Shown here piece after piece: positions 42,613 to 49,825 of a stretch of 51,347 bases of DNA; position 1 is the first letter of the stretch, and each line of letters starts with the position of its first letter. The position numbers and the translations under genes are program-made. This DNA comes from an uncultured Marinoscillum sp. (GTDB taxonomy: Bacteria > Bacteroidota > Bacteroidia > Cytophagales > MED-G16). Under the pieces are notes generated by a model. That model worked only from the letters and a program-made list of their open reading frames with translations, was not told the DNA's origin and searched no databases. The stretch spans positions 1 to 51,347 of the forward strand of contig CACOFQ010000008.1 in NCBI GenBank assembly GCA_902626505.1. Direction: 5' to 3'.

Positions 42613-42925
42613 AATTTATAAGAAATATATATTAGCTATACTCATTTTTGGAGTTATAAGTTGTAGTTCCAGTAAAAATGATAAAGAAATTTGCGCTGTG
42701 CCAAATCCAAGAAGTTGTGATTCTTTTATTACTGAAAAGATTACTAGTGAAGGAAATAACTTACCAGGAGATGGTTTAATTTATCTTGAGGATAGAACTT
42801 ATTTTATCACATATTTTGATTACAATGTAAATAAGATTACTGAAAAATATCTAAAAATTGATTGTAATTGTGAAATTATATATTTTGATGAAACTAATCC
42901 AATAATTAAAAACTCTATAAACTAA
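42587..42925 (+). CDS. Lipoprotein of unknown function
   Basis: 112 residues from the ATG at 42587. Lipoprotein signal YILAILIFGVISCSSS, with the lipidated Cys near 26. The mature part has four more cysteines (ICAVPNPRSCDSF and IDCNCEI) that may form disulfides. The ATG lies inside the divergent gene's coding region; the next in-frame candidates are only ATA or ATT, so the 5' overlap appears real unless a rare start is used. Function unknown. Confidence 0.6.
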   Translation: MNKKFLSNIIYKKYILAILIFGVISCSSSKNDKEICAVPNPRSCDSFITEKITSEGNNLPGDGLIYLEDRTYFITYFDYNVNKITEKYLKIDCNCEIIYFDETNPIIKNSIN

Positions 42926-42950
42926 AAACCAATATATAATTCCATCGTAA

Positions 42951-42956
42951 GAGGAG
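42951..42956 (+). promoter_or_regulatory. Strong Shine-Dalgarno site (GAGGAG) of the Lacal_2735-type gene
   Basis: AAGAGGAG stands 2 bases before the ATG at 42959, close to but in the allowed spacing range. Most genes in this window lack such a site, so it marks an unusually efficient initiation. Confidence 0.5.
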
Positions 42957-42958
42957 AT

Positions 42959-43117
42959 ATGTTTGGATTATTTAAATCAAAAAAGGAAAAGCTATTAGGC
43001 AAATACAATAAACTGTTAAAGCAATCATACGAACTATCAAATATTAGTAGAAAAGATAGTGATGCTAAATTAGCAGAAGCAAATAAAATTCTTGCAGAAC
43101 TTGAAAAGTTAGATTAA
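42959..43117 (+). CDS. Lacal_2735-family small protein
   Basis: 52 residues: MFGLFKSKKEKL at the start, then two amphipathic helices (KYNKLLKQSYELSNISRKDSD and KLAEANKILAELEKL). This matches the Lacal_2735 pattern common in Flavobacteriia: MFGLFK, a KYxKLLxExxxLSxxNRxxSD segment and a Leu-rich closing helix. Its stop and the next start share TAATG, so the two are translationally coupled. Biological role unknown. Confidence 0.88.
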   Translation: MFGLFKSKKEKLLGKYNKLLKQSYELSNISRKDSDAKLAEANKILAELEKLD

Positions 43118-43626
43118 TGGATTTTTCCCCAAATCTTACTCCTAAAGAAATAATACAACTTGGTTCTTTTGGCGGAATCTATTTTAATGATTGTAATGGG
43201 AAAATTGATATAAGTAGTAATGAATTTCCTGAAGATTGGTTCGAGGGATTAGAAGAATCAGAATATAAGTCTGCTAAATACAATAAAAAAGTAAATTATT
43301 TTAACATAAAATCTGGCCTGAGCCAAGAAGAATGGGAAGAGAAAGGTTGGATAAATAACCAAGATCCAAGGGGTTGGTTTCAATGGTACTGCAGATACTT
43401 TCTTGGAAGAAGATCAGAAGATGATCAAAGACAGATACAGAGATGGAATAATTTTTGTGGTGAAAAAGGTAGATGGAGAAATTATATATATTCAAAAATA
43501 CAAAAGAGATCTACTACAATTGATGATCTTACATTTTCCCTCGCAGTTAGACAATCACTCCTTCATTGGGGATACATGATAAATAAAGATGATTTTGAAA
43601 TGTGGAAATTGAAGAATAGAATTTAA
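43117..43626 (+). CDS. Conserved protein with a WFQWYCRYFLGRR motif
   Basis: 169 residues, cytosolic. Conserved-looking core: LTPKEIIQLGSFGGIYFND near the start, EFPEDWFEG, DPRGWFQWYCRYFLGRRSEDDQRQIQRW near 95-120 and RQSLLHWGYM near the end. Many Trp, Tyr and Arg residues suggest a stacked-aromatic helical fold. I recall similar proteins in other bacteria, algae and fungi without known function. It is coupled to the Lacal_2735-type gene and convergent with the barrel gene (shared TTAA). Confidence 0.75.
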   Translation: MDFSPNLTPKEIIQLGSFGGIYFNDCNGKIDISSNEFPEDWFEGLEESEYKSAKYNKKVNYFNIKSGLSQEEWEEKGWINNQDPRGWFQWYCRYFLGRRSEDDQRQIQRWNNFCGEKGRWRNYIYSKIQKRSTTIDDLTFSLAVRQSLLHWGYMINKDDFEMWKLKNRI

Positions 43627-44753
43627 AAACTATACTTAATTTGTAAATAATATCCTTTCAAAATATTTTTAAAATCTCCAAAATTGTCAAGAAAGAAAAA
43701 CTGACTGATTATTCCAGCATCTAACCTTGAATTTATATCATATGAAAAAGTTGGAGATATATATAGTAGTTTTATTCCCTGACCATACAATATATTCAAT
43801 GATGAATTTAATGGTGGAGTAATAGGCTTTGATACCTGAAGAAGATACGATTGTTTTGATGGCATTAAATTTTTTGGAGATAAAACATTGGCATTTATAT
43901 TCATTAAACTCAGAAAATTTGATTCATTTTGGCCATTTGAATTATATAGATAAGAACCTAGAAAATAAAAACCATTTTTTGTTGAATAGTCAACAGAAGT
44001 AGAAAAACTAAGAGAGTTTTTAATATTTTCTTTATCAATAAAATATGATAATTCACCTTTAAAACCAGCATTTTTAATGTTACCAGCCCAACCACCACCA
44101 ATTACAATATCTTCAAAATAATTAGCAGCTAATATTTGAAAATCATAGCCAAAAGAGTTTAGCTTATAAAGACCAGCAAGAGAATAACCTTTTCTTTCAC
44201 TTGGTAAATAAACTAACTCAAGGCTTGAGAGATTATCTCCAGAGTATATTAATCTTATAACATCAGAACCTGGCCTTTCTATATAATCAAAATCAATAAA
44301 GTTATAAGCATTAAATAAATCATTATTATTCCAAATTGTATTAACTCCCCAATTTACTCTTTGTCTTCCTACACTAATTTCTATTTTATCTTTTTGATAC
44401 TTTAACCAAAATCTATCAATCATAGAATGTAAAACAAATTTCTCTTCTCTAACTACATAGTAAGACATATTTACTAATCCATTATCTCCCTCGATAGATG
44501 GTATATCTCCAAAAAAAACTCGGTTTCTAATTTCAAGTCCAACAGATAGATTATCTCCAAAATACCCTCTCATGTTTAATCTATTATGAATTAAATTATT
44601 ATTTTCTGATTCAAAAAAACTATAATCCATAAATGCTGGCAAATACTTTACATATCCATTTAAGCTAAAAGTTGGCTTTAAATTTTGAGATAATCCGTTA
44701 AATGATATCGGAATTAGTAAGAGAATAAATAAAAATTTATTTTTTAATATCAT
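43623..44753 (-). CDS. Outer-membrane porin-like barrel of the lipid-export operon
   Basis: 376 residues from ATG 44751-44753, signal peptide ending NGLSQ. Barrel strands run to the aromatic end YYLQIKYSF. The early GRQRVNWGVNTIWNNNDLFNAYNFIDFDYIERPGSD segment resembles the R-x4-WG and 'RPGS' elements of DUF1302-type outer-membrane proteins. It overlaps the ABC ATPase gene by 17 bases, which ties it to that transporter. Family match tentative. Confidence 0.72.
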   Translation of the reverse strand: MILKNKFLFILLLIPISFNGLSQNLKPTFSLNGYVKYLPAFMDYSFFESENNNLIHNRLNMRGYFGDNLSVGLEIRNRVFFGDIPSIEGDNGLVNMSYYVVREEKFVLHSMIDRFWLKYQKDKIEISVGRQRVNWGVNTIWNNNDLFNAYNFIDFDYIERPGSDVIRLIYSGDNLSSLELVYLPSERKGYSLAGLYKLNSFGYDFQILAANYFEDIVIGGGWAGNIKNAGFKGELSYFIDKENIKNSLSFSTSVDYSTKNGFYFLGSYLYNSNGQNESNFLSLMNINANVLSPKNLMPSKQSYLLQVSKPITPPLNSSLNILYGQGIKLLYISPTFSYDINSRLDAGIISQFFFLDNFGDFKNILKGYYLQIKYSF

Positions 44754-45414
44754 TAACAATCTTTCCATCTTCCAAAGTTACTACTCGTCTAGCTCTATCG
44801 ATGACTCTCTGGTCATGTGTAGAAAAAATAAATGTGATTTTTTCATTCTCATTTAATTTATTCATGATATTTAATAAATTAGAAGTAGATGATGTATCAA
44901 GATTTGCAGTTGGCTCATCAGCCAAAATAAATTTAGGTTTAGAAGCTAAAGCTCTTGCAACAGCAACTCTTTGCTGCTGACCTCCAGAAAGTTGAGACGG
45001 CCTCCTATTTCTCATCTCGTAAAGACCAACTTGATTCAATAACTCATCTGTCCTTGTCTTTCTACTTTTTTCGTTTGCACCTTGAAGAAGCATTATCATC
45101 TCTATATTTTCTTTAGCAGATAAAACTGGTATTAGATTATATGCTTGAAAAACAAAACCTATATTATTTAGCCTGTACTTAATTATTTCAGCTCCAGAAA
45201 ACTTGGTGATCTTTTCGTCTGAAATTATAACATCTCCAGATGAAGGTGTATCTAGACCACCAACACAATTTAAAAAAGTAGTCTTCCCAGATCCTGATGG
45301 TCCAACTACAGCTGTAAATTCTCCCTCAGCAAATACTGTACTCACATCATTGACTGCTTTTACCTCAAACTTCCCTGGATTATAAATCTTTATAAGCTTT
45401 TTAGTCTCTATCAT
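44737..45414 (-). CDS. ABC transporter ATPase (LolD/MacB type)
   Basis: 225 residues with Walker A GPSGSGKTT near 40, Q-loop, signature LSGGQQQRVAVARAL near 143, Walker B FILADEPTANLD near 165 and switch His FSTHD near 202. Size and motifs fit the LolD/MacB group that powers FtsX-like permeases. It is 9 bases after the second permease. Confidence 0.93.
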   Translation of the reverse strand: MIETKKLIKIYNPGKFEVKAVNDVSTVFAEGEFTAVVGPSGSGKTTFLNCVGGLDTPSSGDVIISDEKITKFSGAEIIKYRLNNIGFVFQAYNLIPVLSAKENIEMIMLLQGANEKSRKTRTDELLNQVGLYEMRNRRPSQLSGGQQQRVAVARALASKPKFILADEPTANLDTSSTSNLLNIMNKLNENEKITFIFSTHDQRVIDRARRVVTLEDGKIVNDIKK

Positions 45415-45423
45415 GATTCAAAT

Positions 45424-46650
45424 TTAAATAGTTTTAGTTGCTTCAACTGGATTAATTTTTAATGCTCTTATAGATGGGAATATTGAAGAAAAAATAGAAA
45501 TAACAAATACCATTAAAGATACATAAAAGTATTCCTCATTCGGAACTTTAAAATATAACCTTGTACCAACACCAAAATTTTCAAGTCCTGCTTCCACTAC
45601 ACTAAGATCAATACCTACAACTGAGTAGTACTCTACTATTAGGTAAGAAGTTATTAGCCCGAAAGGAAGAGCTATTAAAGATAAAAATATTGTCTCAAAT
45701 GAAATCATCATAAAAATTTTATACCTATTCATTCCTATAGACATTAACATTCCAATCTCTTTTCTTCTCTCAAGTATTGCCATCAACATAGTATTTATGA
45801 CACCAAATGATAGTCCAGACAATATAATCATCATAAAAATGTATAAAACTGCACTTAACATCTCGTTAGCGTATGCAAGTTCTTTTGATATATCATCCCA
45901 ACCCTCAACAATATTATCTGAACTTAGAGGAATTAGATCTTTTTTAACTTCACCTCTTAGTTCAATATCACTTAAGAGAATCGGCATTTCATGGTATCCA
46001 TTAAATCCAGGTAAATTTTTAGTGATACTCTTATTTTTTACAAAAACATTCATTTCATCATATCTTGAATTTCCTGATCTAAAAATTCCTTCGACTCTGT
46101 AGAGGAGAGATGTCAACTCATAATTTTCATCTTGAAATGTAATAACTACTTTAGATTTCAACTTAAGATTTAGCTTATCTGCTAATTTTTTACCAACTAA
46201 GATTGTATTATCTCTCTTTGACTTAAAATATTCACCATCAATTATTTTTTCATATGTATTTGTAACTTTCACTTCTTCTTCTGGGTCTATCCCCTTAACT
46301 TGGATGCCATAAGATCCATTTGAATTAGAAAGCATACCATTTAAAACTATTCTCTTAGAATAGGAGACTACTCTTTCATCTTCATTAATAGCTTTCTCTA
46401 TAAGATCAAGATTATTTATAGTATGTTTAATATTATAGTGCTCTGAAAATAAAATATTATGAATCTGGATATGTGAGAGATATGTGTCAACCGCATTATT
46501 CATTCTCTCCTCATTGAGTCCATAGCTCATTGCTATTATTATTATTCCACCAAGTAATCCAAATATTATTGAGAGAATAACAACTAAGCTTCTTAATTTA
46601 TTCCTCCAAATATTCCTCCATGATATCTTTATTATAGTCAATAAATTCAT
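45424..46650 (-). CDS. FtsX/MacB-type ABC permease, second subunit
   Basis: 408 residues: one N-terminal helix (~18-42), a large periplasmic MacB_PCD-like domain (~43-275), then three C-terminal helices with the RRKEIGMLMSIGMNRYKIF motif between them, the hallmark of FtsX-type permeases. The start overlaps the upstream permease by 4 bases. It does not share close identity with the other permease beyond motifs, so a heterodimer (LolC/LolE-like) is likely. Confidence 0.9.
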   Translation of the reverse strand: MNLLTIIKISWRNIWRNKLRSLVVILSIIFGLLGGIIIIAMSYGLNEERMNNAVDTYLSHIQIHNILFSEHYNIKHTINNLDLIEKAINEDERVVSYSKRIVLNGMLSNSNGSYGIQVKGIDPEEEVKVTNTYEKIIDGEYFKSKRDNTILVGKKLADKLNLKLKSKVVITFQDENYELTSLLYRVEGIFRSGNSRYDEMNVFVKNKSITKNLPGFNGYHEMPILLSDIELRGEVKKDLIPLSSDNIVEGWDDISKELAYANEMLSAVLYIFMMIILSGLSFGVINTMLMAILERRKEIGMLMSIGMNRYKIFMMISFETIFLSLIALPFGLITSYLIVEYYSVVGIDLSVVEAGLENFGVGTRLYFKVPNEEYFYVSLMVFVISIFSSIFPSIRALKINPVEATKTI

Positions 46651-47870
46651 ACCTTCATTGATTTTACAGGGTTAAGTTTAGATATTTTAATTGCGGGATA
46701 AATTGATATCAATAACGAAAAAATAAATATTACTAAAGAATGAGATAAAGGAATATCCCACGATGTTGACATTGGAGCAACTGGAGAAAATCCCATTTCT
46801 TCCATCATCTGTTCAGCACCATCTCCCATTAATATAGCCATGTCTATAGGATTAATATTATAGTAGATACAAATTGGATAAGTAACTATAATTGCAAGCA
46901 AAACACCTGCCATCGATAAAATAATAGTTTCAACAAGAATTATTCCAAATAATCTGATTCTACTCATTCCTATCGAAATCAATACTCCAAATTCATATTT
47001 TCTTTCTTCAGTCATCATTAAAACAGTTCCAAACATTCCAAATACAACTATAACATAAAGAATAAAAGCCATTATCAAACCTCCAGCACTATCCGCAGTA
47101 ATTGTCTGCTCAATTTCTGGTAAAGTTTCTTTCCAAGTCATTACCTCGTAATCATCTGATAGAATTAGACCTAAATTTTCAACTATCTTATCCTCATCAT
47201 AATACTTTTCTTTACCTATAATAATATGTGTAGATATCTCATCTGAAGAAACATAATTTCTAACAGATTCCATAGTCATAAAAAGACCTATTTTATTTAA
47301 ATCTGGATTTTTTAAATCAATAACTCCTTTAATAGGATACTTACCTGCTGCCATCATACCTCTGTAACCTTGTCCATATAATATCAGAGTATCATTTTCT
47401 GAGATACCGAAAAATTCCGCGATACCCTTTGCTATGATTATTTCATTGTCACTAAGATCAAATGATCCAGAAACCATTTTCTTGTTCCAGTCTGTAATTT
47501 TTTGTTCTTCAGATAAGTTAATGCCATTAATTACGCCACCTTTTGTTTTTTCACCTACAGAAATTAGTGAAAAAGTTTGGAGCCTTTGCACTATGTTTTC
47601 AACACCTTCAACAGATTGAATATCATCTAAAAGCTGTTGATCTACTTGCATAGAGTTATCTAGACTTTGATTATCCCAGAAACCATCTGCATGAATTTCA
47701 ACATATCCTGCATATGATTCCACAACAGTCTCAATCAATTTATCATAGAAACCAAACTGAAGAGCTCGCATTAATATTATTAGAAATAAAGCAGCAAATA
47801 CAGAAGTGATAGTAATTAAACTCCTTTTTTTATTTCTATAAATATTTCGCCAAGCAATTTTAAAAATCAT
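46647..47870 (-). CDS. FtsX/MacB-type ABC permease, first subunit
   Basis: 407 residues with the same layout: helix ~20-40, periplasmic domain ~45-260, three helices with TEERKYEFGVLISIGMSRIRLFG between the first two. It has an ATGA-type overlap with the LolA-like gene upstream, so translation is coupled. Together with its partner and the ATPase it forms a complete type VII ABC system, which moves lipids or lipoproteins out of the inner membrane rather than across it. Confidence 0.9.
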   Translation of the reverse strand: MIFKIAWRNIYRNKKRSLITITSVFAALFLIILMRALQFGFYDKLIETVVESYAGYVEIHADGFWDNQSLDNSMQVDQQLLDDIQSVEGVENIVQRLQTFSLISVGEKTKGGVINGINLSEEQKITDWNKKMVSGSFDLSDNEIIIAKGIAEFFGISENDTLILYGQGYRGMMAAGKYPIKGVIDLKNPDLNKIGLFMTMESVRNYVSSDEISTHIIIGKEKYYDEDKIVENLGLILSDDYEVMTWKETLPEIEQTITADSAGGLIMAFILYVIVVFGMFGTVLMMTEERKYEFGVLISIGMSRIRLFGIILVETIILSMAGVLLAIIVTYPICIYYNINPIDMAILMGDGAEQMMEEMGFSPVAPMSTSWDIPLSHSLVIFIFSLLISIYPAIKISKLNPVKSMKV

Positions 47871-48610
47871 CGTAAATTTTTCATGTAACTCGGCAGAAAA
47901 TATCTTTGATTAATATCTAAATCAAACTGCCAAACTAACCTTTCTATTATAGTCTTATTTCCGTCTTCATCAAGAGGAACATATTCAATTATTGAAGGTA
48001 ATTTTTTACCATTAAAATCTTTTATTTGATTTGATGTCATTACACTAACCATATCCTCATACTCATCATAAAATTCAGTTTTTAATTGCATATAATCAGT
48101 TTTATCTATCCACATGACAAGTTTACCCCAAACTACAGGAGCATCTTCATTAGGTATAAGTTCTATTATCCAACAATCGTATCCATCAATTTCTTCATTT
48201 CCAATAATTGTATTAGTGTAGTCGTCAGAGATTGAGGATCTCTGAACTAAATCATCATTAGTAAAATCAGTACCCATCCAGTTCTGCATCATCATGGAAG
48301 GTGGAAGTTTTATAGTCCTCTCAATAGAAGGAACATAGTTCCAGACTTCATTCTCTCTTTTCAGAAATACCGTTCCTTTTTCTTTGACCGGAGTTAATAC
48401 AACTGACGAGAAATAATCTTCACCCACAGACCAACCTTTCAATGTCATTTCTTTTTTCCATTTAGGTCTAACTATAGTTATAGCCATCTCAACATATGAA
48501 GATTTTATTCCTCTGATTTTTTCTTCTGATTTTTTTAAAATATTTGTCGCATCCTGAGAAAAAGAACTGAAACTGAAAAAAAATAAAAAAATGTATAATA
48601 TTTTATTCAT
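47867..48610 (-). CDS. LolA-superfamily periplasmic lipoprotein-sorting-like protein
   Basis: 247 residues, signal peptide ending FSSFSQ. The half-barrel LolA fold is seen as alternating strands (SYVEMAITIVRPKWKKEMTLKGW, VFLKRENEVWNYVPSIERTIKLPP, MWIDKTDYMQLKTEFY), the pattern of 'outer membrane lipoprotein-sorting' proteins. As first gene of the operon it should take cargo from the permeases to the outer-membrane barrel. The Pro-Pro segment followed by WMGTDFTNDDL is typical of the family. Confidence 0.87.
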   Translation of the reverse strand: MNKILYIFLFFFSFSSFSQDATNILKKSEEKIRGIKSSYVEMAITIVRPKWKKEMTLKGWSVGEDYFSSVVLTPVKEKGTVFLKRENEVWNYVPSIERTIKLPPSMMMQNWMGTDFTNDDLVQRSSISDDYTNTIIGNEEIDGYDCWIIELIPNEDAPVVWGKLVMWIDKTDYMQLKTEFYDEYEDMVSVMTSNQIKDFNGKKLPSIIEYVPLDEDGNKTIIERLVWQFDLDINQRYFLPSYMKNLR

Positions 48611-48613
48611 GAC

Positions 48614-48625
48614 TCGTATATACGA
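48614..48625. promoter_or_regulatory. 12-base perfect palindrome (TCGTATATACGA) between divergent genes
   Basis: A perfect palindrome between the LolA-like start (48610) and the DoxX-like ATG (48627). With two CG steps it stands out in AT-rich DNA. It could be an operator over both genes, or chance. Confidence 0.3.
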
Positions 48626-48626
48626 T

Positions 48627-49001
48627 ATGAAAGTTATAATAGCTAAGTATATTTTAATAATTATATCATCAATATTTTATGTGATAGTTGGAATTAAACA
48701 TTTTACCGATCCCAATTATTTTATCTCTATAGTACCACCATATTTACCCTATCATTTAGAATTAGTTTATATAAGTGGTTTCTTTGAAATTCTTTTTGGA
48801 GTAATGATTTTAATCCCAAAATATAGATATTGGGGTGCAATTGGTTTAATTCTTTTACTAATAGCTGTATTTCCAGCAAATATATTTCTAGCACAAAATA
48901 AAGAAGCTCAAGAAGCTATTGGAGCCTCTCAACAAATTGCAGTTTGGAGATTACCAATTCAAGTAATATTAATTTGGATTGCTTATTGGATAAGAAAATA
49001 G
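48627..49001 (+). CDS. DoxX-like membrane protein
   Basis: 124 residues, four transmembrane helices (~5-24, 42-62, 66-86, 103-120). Typical DoxX-family features are the helix-1 GIKHFTDPNYF sequence, YISGFFEILFGVMILI in helix 2 and AVFPANIFLA. In-frame ATGs at 48591 and 48609 would overlap the divergent LolA-like gene, so I choose 48627. Its TAG stop directly abuts the TAG stop of the convergent DUF4249 gene. Confidence 0.82.
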   Translation: MKVIIAKYILIIISSIFYVIVGIKHFTDPNYFISIVPPYLPYHLELVYISGFFEILFGVMILIPKYRYWGAIGLILLLIAVFPANIFLAQNKEAQEAIGASQQIAVWRLPIQVILIWIAYWIRK

Positions 49002-49823
49002 CTATTCTCTTACTATTTCAAAAGAAATAGTATCACTAGCAAATGCTGTAAAAATTCCAAAGGCATTTATTATATTTGATGGAGGCTCGTTGAGCTCTGT
49101 ACCATCTTGCACTTCAGACTCAAATAAACTGACATAATCCTGATTTATTTTATAGAGTGTCACCATGTACCTTCCATAATTTTGTAGGCTCATGCATATA
49201 ACATTATAGCTTTCTTCAGTTGTAGGTTCAGATTGAATTGAAAAATTTGAGAAAAAATCACCTACTTGACCAGGAATTTCATCATCAAATATTGGATCAT
49301 CTGTTATCCCAACGTACTTAATTGTTAGGTAGTGATACTCACCAGAAGAATTATCCCAGGTAACATTTGTTCTTGCCTCATCAAATAAAGTTCTTAATAT
49401 ATTAGGTAATGCAGGCGATAAAACCAATGGAGGAACTACAATTTTACTTTCTGATATACTTAATCCTAGAGGTTTTGTTGGAACTACTGTTTCAGAGGTT
49501 GCTATCCTATCTCCAACCTTAACCTCTAACCCATATTTATCTCCAGAAATAATATCTATATTTTCATTTGAAAAATAATTTTCATCAGAAGAATTGTAAC
49601 TGAGAATATACTCCTCGCCAGCACCAAACAGTTTAATTTCAGCATCAGAAATGTAAGAATCAATACTATCTAAAGAATTCCAGAGTTCAGTTTTCTTAAT
49701 TTTAATATCATCAACTTTCTCACCCTGAAACAAAAAAGCTTCAACCACAAAATTATCTTCAATCGGCGTCTCCACATCACAAGAAAATAAAACTATAATA
49801 AGAGATAATAGTATTTTTTTCAT
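49002..49823 (-). CDS. DUF4249 lipoprotein
   Basis: 273 residues with lipoprotein signal VLFSCDVETP (Cys near 15). The DUF4249 pattern is clear: VVEAFLFQGEKVDDIKIKKT after the Cys, ISDAEIKLFGAGEEYIL, GDKYGLEVKVGDRIATSETVVP and NIINAFGIFTAFASDTISFEI at the end. DUF4249 proteins are surface or outer-membrane lipoproteins that occur beside TonB-dependent receptors, presumably as their partner lid. Two bases separate it from the receptor gene. Confidence 0.9.
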   Translation of the reverse strand: MKKILLSLIIVLFSCDVETPIEDNFVVEAFLFQGEKVDDIKIKKTELWNSLDSIDSYISDAEIKLFGAGEEYILSYNSSDENYFSNENIDIISGDKYGLEVKVGDRIATSETVVPTKPLGLSISESKIVVPPLVLSPALPNILRTLFDEARTNVTWDNSSGEYHYLTIKYVGITDDPIFDDEIPGQVGDFFSNFSIQSEPTTEESYNVICMSLQNYGRYMVTLYKINQDYVSLFESEVQDGTELNEPPSNIINAFGIFTAFASDTISFEIVRE

Positions 49824-49825
49824 AT

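Noticed and set aside
45797-46102. 101-codon plus-strand frame inside the second permease gene.
   Set aside because: It is antisense to a well-supported FtsX-type permease and encodes no recognisable protein; a shadow frame.
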